From assembly GCA_025351875.1 (NCBI GenBank), contig JANXVA010000494.1:1-34502 (forward strand): DNA of 34,502 nucleotides. Reading direction: 5' to 3'. The stretch's first letter is position 1. The number at the start of each line of letters is the position of its first letter. The notes under the pieces are model-generated. The model saw only the letters and a program-made list of their open reading frames with translations. It made no database searches and was not told the origin of the DNA. This document shows positions 17,623 through 24,350 of the stretch, in pieces. This DNA comes from Myxococcales bacterium. Its GTDB lineage: Bacteria > Myxococcota_A > Polyangia > Polyangiales > Polyangiaceae. Made by a program: the position numbers and the translations under genes.

Positions 17623-19773
17623 ATGATCCACCGCATGGCGCGTCGCGCCTTTCTTCCGACAATCCCTCCGCCGGCCGGGCCACCCCCCGTTCCGTCCGTT
17701 CCGTCGACGCGAAGCCAGGCTCCGCCGCCGTCGGTCGGTGGGGACCGCCGTCCGAGCGTTCCGCCGCCGTCCACACGCGGGAGCATGCCGCCGCCGTCCA
17801 CGCGCGGGAGCATGCCGCCATCGTCGATGCACGGTGAGCGCCAGGGCGATCGCCTCTCGTCGCCACCCGGCACCGACACCGTCGCGATGCACGCGGTCAC
17901 GCAGCTCCTCGATCGCCTCGCGGCCGCCGACGAGTCGCAGTTCCTCGTCGCATGGACGGAGCAGATGCTCACGGGGCGCTCGCGCCTCGACCCCGCGCTC
18001 GCCGTGCGCCTGCTCCGCGCGTATCGCGAGACCGGTCGAGTCGACAAGGCTCGCGACCTCGCTGCCTCGCTTCCGAGCTCCCCCTCCTCGTGGAACCCGC
18101 TCGACACTGCACGCCTCGCGATCGAGCGCGCGATCCTCTGCACGATCGACGGCCGAGCGGATCATGCCGAAGCCGAGCTCCGTCAGGCCTCGCGCGCGCT
18201 GACCGTCGCGCCGCGCGGCGCGGGCTTGCGTGAGCAGCTCGACATGCACCTCACGAGCGCCCAGCTCGAGCTCCGCTTGAACCGCGTCCAGCAGGCCCAG
18301 GCGGCCCTGCGCCTCGCCGAGCACGTCGCCGAACGCCTCGAGGACGGCGCCTGGCGCGTGGCCGTATCGATGTCGCTCGGCCATCTCGCGATGCGCCTCG
18401 CCGACCCGCGCACGGCCGCCAAGCACTACGGTGTCGCGCTGCAGCGTTCGGCGGCCCGCGGGCTCGCCGCAATGCGTGCACACGGAAACCTCGCGATTGC
18501 GCTCGGCTCGATCGGTCAGTTCGACGACGCACGCAACAACGCGTCGATGGCCTGCCAGATCGCCGGAGAGATCGCCGCCGGCTGGCGCCATGCAGACGCC
18601 TACGACGTCCTCGCGATCGTCGAGATCGCCGCTGACCGCCCTGTCGCTGCGCTCCAGGCGCTGGACGACGCTCACGCCGCGCTCGGGGACCTCGAACAGC
18701 CGACGCTCCGCTACCAGCTCGCCGGTCATCGCACGCTGGCGCTGGCGATGCTCGGACGCGCGCAGGCCGCCAAGCAGTGGCTCGCAAAGACCGACAAGCT
18801 CCGCGCGGAGCTCTTCCAGGTCGATGCGATCGACGAGCAGGATCTCGTCGCGACGCGCGCGCGCACGCTGGAGGCCTGCGAATCTCCCGCGGAGGCGCTC
18901 GAGGTCTCGATCGCCCACGCGGAGCGCCTGCCCGACGCCTTCGTCACCGGGTCGCTCAACCTCGTCATCGCCCGCTGCGCGCTGGCCATCGGCGACGCCG
19001 AGACCGCCCGGGTCGCCGTGGAGCGTGCTGCACTCTCGGGCGATCGTCACGGATGGGTTCTCCCCGACCGGCAGCCGAGCGCGACACTCTGGCAGATGGC
19101 GCTGAGGAGCGGTGACAGCCGCGTCGTCCGTTACGCCGAGAAGATGATCGCGATCATGACGACTGGCGCGGCGCCGCCCAGCCTGCCGCCGCCGTCGGTC
19201 GATGGCCGCGGCTCACGCACGAGCATGCCGCCCCCGGCGCGCAACTCGTACCCGAGCATCCCTCCCCCATCCCGGAACTCCGTGCCGAGCCTCGCGGCGC
19301 TTGCCGCGGCGACCGCCGACGACTCCTCCGAGTTCGACATGCTGCCGGAGGGCGAGACGCTCATCTACGTCACGACCGCGCTGGGCGTCACCCGGGTGCG
19401 CTCGACGGAGCTCGCCACGGCGGTCGAGGGGACCGACCTCGTCGTCGACACCATCACGCACCAGCTTCGCGTCGAAGGTCGGGAGGTCTCGCTCGAACGG
19501 CGCCGCGCGCTCGAGCCCCTGGTCGTGCAGCTTCTCCGTCGCGCGCGCGACGGGCTCAGCGCGGAGGAGATCCTCCGCGCCGCCGGCGGCCCCGGTCCCG
19601 AATCCGCCGACGCCGAGCACCGCGTCCGCGTCCTCATCTCGCGCGTCCGCGACCTCCTCGGCGATCCGGCGGCGATCGAGCGCGTCCGCGACGCCGGCGA
19701 GCACGGCAAGACCCGCTACCGGCTCGCGCCGAACGTGCGTTTCGCGCTGATCGAGCCGCTGTACACGAGCTGA
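17623..19773 (+). CDS. TPR regulator with C-terminal winged-helix (OmpR/SARP-like) domain
   Basis: A 716-residue cytoplasmic protein. Residues 1-80 are Pro/Ser-rich, with a 9-residue tandem repeat. About 90-510 is a long array of TPR-like helix pairs (AWRVAVSMSLGHLAMRLADP, AKHYGVALQRSAARGLAAMR). A second Pro/Ser/Asn-rich linker (520-565) leads to a domain at about 605-712 with the OmpR/SARP-type winged-helix pattern: VDTITHQLRVEGREVSLERR, then RDGLSAEEILRAAGG, then a recognition-helix-like HRVRVLISRVRDLLG and a wing strand KTRYRLAPN. DNA binding at the C-terminus with a TPR input domain in front reverses the usual SARP order. ATG 17623 has GAGG at 17608-17611; ATG 17635 is an alternative. Targets are unknown; it diverges from the dehydrogenase operon. 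Confidence 0.82.
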   Translation: MIHRMARRAFLPTIPPPAGPPPVPSVPSTRSQAPPPSVGGDRRPSVPPPSTRGSMPPPSTRGSMPPSSMHGERQGDRLSSPPGTDTVAMHAVTQLLDRLAAADESQFLVAWTEQMLTGRSRLDPALAVRLLRAYRETGRVDKARDLAASLPSSPSSWNPLDTARLAIERAILCTIDGRADHAEAELRQASRALTVAPRGAGLREQLDMHLTSAQLELRLNRVQQAQAALRLAEHVAERLEDGAWRVAVSMSLGHLAMRLADPRTAAKHYGVALQRSAARGLAAMRAHGNLAIALGSIGQFDDARNNASMACQIAGEIAAGWRHADAYDVLAIVEIAADRPVAALQALDDAHAALGDLEQPTLRYQLAGHRTLALAMLGRAQAAKQWLAKTDKLRAELFQVDAIDEQDLVATRARTLEACESPAEALEVSIAHAERLPDAFVTGSLNLVIARCALAIGDAETARVAVERAALSGDRHGWVLPDRQPSATLWQMALRSGDSRVVRYAEKMIAIMTTGAAPPSLPPPSVDGRGSRTSMPPPARNSYPSIPPPSRNSVPSLAALAAATADDSSEFDMLPEGETLIYVTTALGVTRVRSTELATAVEGTDLVVDTITHQLRVEGREVSLERRRALEPLVVQLLRRARDGLSAEEILRAAGGPGPESADAEHRVRVLISRVRDLLGDPAAIERVRDAGEHGKTRYRLAPNVRFALIEPLYTS
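17761..17814 (+). repeat. 27-bp tandem repeat inside the TPR-regulator gene
   Basis: Two 27-base units (17761-17787 and 17788-17814) differ at one base and start CCGCCGCCGTCCAC. They encode two copies of PPPSTRGSM, followed by a diverged partial copy. The repeat keeps the frame and lengthens the disordered N-terminal linker. Confidence 0.85.
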
Positions 19774-19781
19774 AATATTTT

Positions 19782-19795
19782 CGACGCCGGCGTCG
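19782..19795. terminator. 14-base GC palindrome between convergent genes
   Basis: CGACGCCGGCGTCG is a perfect palindrome starting nine bases after the stop of the TPR regulator and 28 bases before the end of the convergent CPBP gene. As RNA it can fold to a 5-bp stem with a CCGG loop on either strand. T-rich sequence lies only on the upstream side (AAATATTTT), so it is not a standard terminator, though its location suits a bidirectional stop. Confidence 0.4.
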
Positions 19796-19822
19796 CAAGC
19801 GTGCCGATGGCTGCTGCGTCAG

Positions 19823-20647
19823 TCAGCCGTCTTCGATGCGGGCGTCGCGTGCCCTCGTGCTTCGCTTCCCTACGGCGGCAATCGCCGCGAGCGACAGCCC
19901 CGCGAGCGCGACACCGACGAGCGCGAGCCTGCCCGAGATTTGCGGCTCGCGCGCGATGACGAGCGGCACGACCTGCACCCCGAAGAACGTGATCCGTGCC
20001 GCCATCGAAGGGAAGACGCTGCCCGAGACGGCGCGCATCCACGAGATCGCCAGCGCGGTGACGAGGATAGACGCGATCTCACGCGGGTTCGCGCCGACGA
20101 GGAGCGTGTCGTAAGCGGCCGTCGCGAGAATCACCGACTCGGCTCGCCGACCGCGCTTCAGCGGCGTGAAGAGCGCTCCGCGAAAGAAGAGCTCGTCACA
20201 TACCGGCATGACGATGACCAGCGTGAGGACGAGCGCGATCTTCTTGCCGGGCGTCGGCGCGTCCAGAATCCGCTCATACGCCTCTAGCTCGGCCGCGGTG
20301 GGCGGGAATCGCTTCGCGAAGACGCCGTCCAGCCACATCGACGCAGGCGAGAGTCCGCAGCCGACGAGCGCTCCGAGGAAGACGAGCGCCGCCGGCGGAG
20401 GTCGCAGCGCGAGCAGATGCCGGATCGAGGACTCCGGCTCGTGGACACGGAGCAGCCCGAACAGCACCACCGAATACGCGAGCAGCTTGCACGTGGTGAA
20501 CGTGACGACGTCGACGTAGGCACCTGGCCGCGCGGCGTCGATCACCGAGACCATGACGCTCAGCAGCAATGCGACGAGCAGTGTCCAGAAGGCGGCGGCA
20601 AGGAACGAGAGCGGGCGCTCCTGCGACGCGGGGGGGTCGCTCGCCAC
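19823..20647 (-). CDS. CPBP-family membrane protein lacking catalytic histidines
   Basis: A 274-residue protein with about seven or eight hydrophobic helices, matching the CPBP (CAAX protease and bacteriocin-processing, Abi) family of intramembrane glutamate proteases. Motif 1, normally EExxxR, reads CDELFFRGALF near residue 150, with Asp in the first position. Motif 2, normally FxxxH, reads AAYDTLLVGANP, and motif 3, normally HxxxN, reads FPSMAARITFFG; the expected His residues and the Asn are absent. The fold is convincing but protease activity is doubtful. The GTG at 20647 follows the nadB stop with only two bases between, so translation is probably coupled. A seven-C run covers codons 4-6. 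No bacteriocin or CAAX substrate gene is nearby. Confidence 0.75.
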   Translation of the reverse strand: MASDPPASQERPLSFLAAAFWTLLVALLLSVMVSVIDAARPGAYVDVVTFTTCKLLAYSVVLFGLLRVHEPESSIRHLLALRPPPAALVFLGALVGCGLSPASMWLDGVFAKRFPPTAAELEAYERILDAPTPGKKIALVLTLVIVMPVCDELFFRGALFTPLKRGRRAESVILATAAYDTLLVGANPREIASILVTALAISWMRAVSGSVFPSMAARITFFGVQVVPLVIAREPQISGRLALVGVALAGLSLAAIAAVGKRSTRARDARIEDG

Positions 20648-20649
20648 GC

Positions 20650-22332
20650 TCAGGGCCCGCGCTCCGCGCCGGCGCTGCCGCCAGGCACGAGATGGGCAGG
20701 GACACCGCGCTTCACGACCATGTCGCGAGCCATCTTCGGGTCGGTCTCGGCGTGATCGATGGTGAAGTGCAGTCCGCGACTCTCACGCCTCGCGGCCGCG
20801 CACTCGACCACGAGCTGCGCGACCGTGGCGATGTTACGAAGCTCGAGGAGATCGCGCGTGAGGAAATACGTCCAGTAGTACTCGGCGATCTCCTCCTGGA
20901 GCAGCGCGATGCGACGCGCCGCGCGGCGCAGGCGCTTGTCGGAGCGCACGATGCCGACGTAATTCCACATCAGCCGCCGCAGCTCGTCCCAGTTCTGCGT
21001 GATGACGACCGCCTCATCGCTCGGGACCGCCTCGCCGACGTCCCAGTCGGGAACGTCCGGCCAGGGCTTCGCTCGCTCGATCGAGGCGAGCGCCTGTGCT
21101 GCCATGTGGGCGAAGACCATTCCCTCGAGCAGAGAGTTCGACGCGAGCCGGTTCGCGCCGTGGAGGCCGGTGTGCGCGCATTCGCCGATCGCCCAGAGGC
21201 CGGGGATAGTCGTACGCCCGTCGAGGTCCGTGGTTATCCCGCCGCAGAGATAGTGCGCCGCCGGGACGACGGGGATCGGCTGGGTCGTGATGTCGATCCC
21301 GTAACCCATGCATTGTGCATGGATGCCGGGAAAGTGCTCCTTGATGAACGCCGGGTCCTTGTGCGTGATGTCGAGGAGAACGTGCTCGGCGCCGCTCCTC
21401 TTCATCTCGTGGTCGATCGCGCGAGCGACGATGTCGCGCGGCGCGAGCTCCATGCGCGGGTCGTACTCCTTCATGAACGGAGTGCCGTCGAGGCGGCGGA
21501 GGATGGCGCCCTCACCGCGTAGCGCCTCCGAGATGAGGAAGTTCTTCGCCTGCGGGTGGAAGAGGCACGTCGGGTGGAACTGGTAGAACTCCATGTTGGC
21601 CACCTCGGCGCCGGCGCGGAACGCCATCGCGACGCCGTCCCCCGTCGCGACGTCCGGGTTGGTCGTATAGAGGTAGACCTTCCCTGCCCCGCCGGTCGCG
21701 AGCACGGTCGCGCGCGCGAGCACCTTCTCGACCTTGCCGTGGGCAACGTCGAAGACGTACGCGCCTGCGCAGACCTCGGGACCGCCGTACTTCGCGAGCG
21801 TGATGAGGTCGATGGCCATGTGCTCGTCGAGCACGCGAATGTTCTTCGCGCTCGAGACGGCAAGGACGAGCGCTCGCTCGACCTCGCGCCCGGTCATGTC
21901 TCCGGTGTGGACGATGCGCCGCGCGCTGTGGCCGCCCTCGAGGTGGAGGTCGAGCTCGGGCGTACCCGAGGGCGAGCTCGGCGGAGGGGGCCGCGGGCTC
22001 GACTCATCGGCGTGCGCCGCGCCCTGGGCAAGGTCGAAATGGGCACCGTAGCTCTGGAGCATGCGGATGCGATCCGGAGCCTCGCGTACGCAGAGCTCTA
22101 CCGCGCGCGGGTGGCTCATCCCCGCGCCCGCGACGAGCGTGTCGTTCACGTGTTTCTCGAAGGAGTCGTCCTTGTCGAGCACGGCCGCGATCCCACCCTG
22201 CGCGTATTTCGTGTTCGACTCTTCGCGCGCCCGCTTCGTGACGACAATCACCTCTCCGTGGGCGGCCGCTTCGAGCGCAAATGACAGGCCGGCGATGCCG
22301 CTGCCGATGACAAGGAAGTCACACGTCAACAT
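20650..22332 (-). CDS. nadB: L-aspartate oxidase NadB
   Basis: FAD enzyme that oxidises L-aspartate to iminoaspartate, the first step of de novo NAD synthesis. 560 residues from the ATG at 22332, close to the usual 530-540. FAD-binding VIGSGIAGLSFALEA at the N-terminus, then SNTKYAQGGIAAV, GGHSARRIVHTGD, LATGGAGKVYLYTTNPD, MEFYQFHPTCLF, the catalytic-Arg block ELAPRDIVARAID, and IGECAHTGLHGANRLASNSL. The helical C-terminal domain is complete. A Pro/Ser-rich insertion (SSPRPPPPSSPSGTP), coded near 21965-22010, precedes the HSARRI block and looks like a surface loop. NadA and NadC genes are not here. The longer open frame to 22446 overlaps the promoter region of the divergent etf genes and is not used. 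Confidence 0.96.
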   Translation of the reverse strand: MLTCDFLVIGSGIAGLSFALEAAAHGEVIVVTKRAREESNTKYAQGGIAAVLDKDDSFEKHVNDTLVAGAGMSHPRAVELCVREAPDRIRMLQSYGAHFDLAQGAAHADESSPRPPPPSSPSGTPELDLHLEGGHSARRIVHTGDMTGREVERALVLAVSSAKNIRVLDEHMAIDLITLAKYGGPEVCAGAYVFDVAHGKVEKVLARATVLATGGAGKVYLYTTNPDVATGDGVAMAFRAGAEVANMEFYQFHPTCLFHPQAKNFLISEALRGEGAILRRLDGTPFMKEYDPRMELAPRDIVARAIDHEMKRSGAEHVLLDITHKDPAFIKEHFPGIHAQCMGYGIDITTQPIPVVPAAHYLCGGITTDLDGRTTIPGLWAIGECAHTGLHGANRLASNSLLEGMVFAHMAAQALASIERAKPWPDVPDWDVGEAVPSDEAVVITQNWDELRRLMWNYVGIVRSDKRLRRAARRIALLQEEIAEYYWTYFLTRDLLELRNIATVAQLVVECAAARRESRGLHFTIDHAETDPKMARDMVVKRGVPAHLVPGGSAGAERGP

Positions 22333-22374
22333 GGGGCCACCATGGTACCGCGTTCGGCGCCGGCCAAGCCCCCG

Positions 22375-22403
22375 TTGACACCGGCGCCCCCTCTCCCTAA
22401 AAC
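22375..22403 (+). promoter_or_regulatory. Sigma-70-like promoter for etfBA
   Basis: A perfect -35 TTGACA (22375-22380), exactly 17 bases, then TAAAAC (22398-22403, four of six matches to TATAAT). Transcription would start near 22410, leaving a leader of about 74 bases before etfB. It is the clearest promoter in the window. Confidence 0.6.
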
Positions 22404-22432
22404 TGCCCGGAACTGAATCGCCATTCATTGAC

Positions 22433-22457
22433 GGTGGCGCGACCATCCCCCGCCACC
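22433..22457 (+). promoter_or_regulatory. Stem-loop in the etfBA leader
   Basis: GGTGGCG (22433-22439) pairs with CGCCACC (22451-22457) around an 11-nt loop, giving a strong 7-bp stem followed by pyrimidine-rich CCCTCTTCT. It lies between the promoter and the etfB ATG, ending 26 bases before it. It could affect mRNA stability or act as a partial attenuator; no riboswitch family is recognised. Confidence 0.4.
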
Positions 22458-22483
22458 CCCTCTTCTAAGCAGCGCAGGCCATT

Positions 22484-23311
22484 ATGAAGATCCTCGTTCC
22501 GCTCAAGCGCGTCGCCGATCCGGACAACGCGAACAAGGTGAAGGTCAACGCCGGCAAGCTCGAGACGACTGGTCTCGAGTGGAAGCCCAACCCGTTCGAC
22601 GAGTATGCCGTCGAGACGGCGCTTCGCCTGACCGAGAACGGCGCGAATACGAAGGCCCGCCTCGGTGAGGTCATCGTCGTCACGTTCGGCCCGAAGGAGA
22701 CCGAGACGACCCTGCGCGGCGCGCTCGCGACCGGCGCCGATCGCGCCATCCGCGTCGACGCCACGGACGACCAGCTCGACGGCGACGTCATCGCCCGCGC
22801 CCTCAAGGCGATCGCCGAGCAGGAGAAGCCCGACCTCATCCTCTGCGGCAAGCAGGCGGTCGACGGCGACGCGAACCAGGTCGGTCAGCTCGTCGCTGAG
22901 TACCTCGGCTGGCCGCAGGCGACGTTCGCCGGCAGCATCGTCAGCGAGGACGACAAGTCGCTCCTCGTCGTTCGCGAGGTCGACGGCGGCACCATCTCCC
23001 TCCGCGTCAGCTTCCCCGCGGTCGTCTCGGTCGACCTCCGTATCGTCGCTCCGAAGAGCGTGAAGTCGAAGCACACCGCCGACACCCACACCTACGCCGA
23101 CGGCGTGCGTTTCGCGGCGCTCATGGCCATCATGGCGGCGAAGAAGAAGCCGCTCGTCGAGATGAAGCTCGCCGATCTCGTGGGCGCCGATACCGCCCTC
23201 AAGATCAAGTACGACGCGTTCGAGCTCCCGCCCGCCCGCAAGGCCGGCATCAAGGTCAAGACGGTGGCCGAGCTCGTCGAGAAGCTCAAGTCCGAAGCCA
23301 AGGCACTCTGA
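22484..23311 (+). CDS. etfB: Electron transfer flavoprotein beta subunit
   Basis: Small subunit of the heterodimeric ETF, which takes electrons from acyl-CoA and other dehydrogenases and passes them to ETF:quinone oxidoreductase. 275 residues; begins MKILVPLKRVADPDN and has the AMP-binding block with CGKQAVDGDANQVGQLVAEY, the family signature. The usual adenine-pocket strand ALATGADRAIRVDATD precedes it. The C-terminal tail (residues about 225-275) that wraps the alpha subunit is present. The start is the ATG at 22484, which has only a weak CAGG ribosome site. etfA follows after 18 bases. Such genes often serve fatty-acid or branched-chain amino acid oxidation, in line with the dehydrogenase operon about 5 kb away, though that link is inference. 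Confidence 0.96.
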   Translation: MKILVPLKRVADPDNANKVKVNAGKLETTGLEWKPNPFDEYAVETALRLTENGANTKARLGEVIVVTFGPKETETTLRGALATGADRAIRVDATDDQLDGDVIARALKAIAEQEKPDLILCGKQAVDGDANQVGQLVAEYLGWPQATFAGSIVSEDDKSLLVVREVDGGTISLRVSFPAVVSVDLRIVAPKSVKSKHTADTHTYADGVRFAALMAIMAAKKKPLVEMKLADLVGADTALKIKYDAFELPPARKAGIKVKTVAELVEKLKSEAKAL

Positions 23312-23329
23312 GAGGAAGACGAGCACACC

Positions 23330-24292
23330 ATGTCCAACATTCTCGTCATCGCTGAGCTCCACGACGGTCACGTCCGCAAGTCGACGCACTCCGCGATCGC
23401 CTTCGCGCGCCAGGCCGGCCACCCGTTCTCCATCCTCGTCCTCGGTCAGGGCGCCAAGGCGGCCGCCGCGGAGGTCACCGCCTTCGGCGCGGCCAAGGTC
23501 ATCGTCGTCGACGACGCCTACCTCGCAAACCCGGTCGCCGAGCGCCTCGCGCCGAGCATCGCTGCGGTCGCCAAGAGCGGCGGCTTCGATGTCGTCGTCG
23601 TCACGGCAAGCTCGTTCGGCAAGGACGTCGCGCCGCGCGTCGCTTCGAAGCTCGCGGCCGGCTACGCCTCGGACATCAGCTCGGTGAGCGCCGAAGGCGG
23701 TAAATTCACGTACAAGCGTCCGGTCTACGCCGGCAACGCGTTCGCGACCTGTGAGGTCACGACCGCCGTCCAGGTGGTGAGCGTTCGTCAGAGTGAGTTC
23801 GCACCCGCGGAGCCGAGCGGCGGGGCGAGCCCCATCGAGGACGCACCCCTCGCCGCGAAGGATCCCGCCGCCGAGCGCGTCGAGTTCGTCGCGCTGGGCG
23901 AGGCGAAGAGCGAGCGTCCGGACCTTGGCGAGGCCAAGGTCATCGTCTCCGGCGGTCGAGCGCTGAAGGAGAAGTTCGCCGAGGTGCTCGACCCGCTTGC
24001 TGGCCTCCTCGGCGCCGCGGTCGGCGCGAGCCGCGCGGCATGCGACGCGGGCTACGCGCCCGCCGAGCTCCAGGTCGGACAGACCGGCCGCGTCGTCGCA
24101 CCGAAGCTCTACTTCGCGATCGGCATCTCGGGCGCGATCCAGCACCTCGCCGGAATGAAGGGCTCGAAGACCATCGTCGCGATCAACAAGGATCCCGACG
24201 CACCGATCTTCCAGGTGGCGGACTACGGCCTGGTCGCCGACCTCTTCACGGCCGTGCCCGAGCTGGTCACCGAGCTCAAGAAGCAGAGCTGA
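23330..24292 (+). CDS. etfA: Electron transfer flavoprotein alpha subunit
   Basis: FAD-binding partner of etfB. 320 residues. The N-terminal half folds like EtfB without AMP; the C-terminal half has the FAD signature blocks [20 protein letters not shown], then [20 protein letters not shown] and [15 protein letters not shown]. These are the conserved GQTG, the Arg that contacts FAD and the Ser/Gly-rich pyrophosphate contacts. The ATG at 23330 has GAGGAAG in the 18-base gap after etfB, so the two genes form one operon. The protein is typical in length and composition. No ETF:quinone oxidoreductase or acyl-CoA dehydrogenase gene is in the window. Confidence 0.96.
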   Translation: MSNILVIAELHDGHVRKSTHSAIAFARQAGHPFSILVLGQGAKAAAAEVTAFGAAKVIVVDDAYLANPVAERLAPSIAAVAKSGGFDVVVVTASSFGKDVAPRVASKLAAGYASDISSVSAEGGKFTYKRPVYAGNAFATCEVTTAVQVVSVRQSEFAPAEPSGGASPIEDAPLAAKDPAAERVEFVALGEAKSERPDLGEAKVIVSGGRALKEKFAEVLDPLAGLLGAAVGASRAACDAGYAPAELQVGQTGRVVAPKLYFAIGISGAIQHLAGMKGSKTIVAINKDPDAPIFQVADYGLVADLFTAVPELVTELKKQS

Positions 24293-24304
24293 GACCGCGC
24301 GGTC
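24293..24304 (+). terminator. 12-base palindrome just after etfA
   Basis: GACCGCGCGGTC is perfectly self-complementary and begins directly after the etfA stop. Further short GC pairings follow in the 58-base gap before dnaX. There is no T-run, so termination is a weak inference; it could also be chance in DNA this rich in GC. Confidence 0.3.
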
Positions 24305-24350
24305 GGTTGACCGTCGACGGGGCTTCGCCGTTGCGCTACCTCTCGCAGCG

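Noticed and set aside
20630..20636. Run of seven C in codons 4-6 of the CPBP gene as a phase-variation switch
   Set aside because: Seven bases is short for contingency loci, runs of this size are common in this GC-rich window, and nothing else supports switching.
22397..24145. 582-codon minus-strand open frame
   Set aside because: It is antisense to etfB and etfA and reads through the etf promoter region; composition is only Asp/Arg/Leu/Gly-rich.
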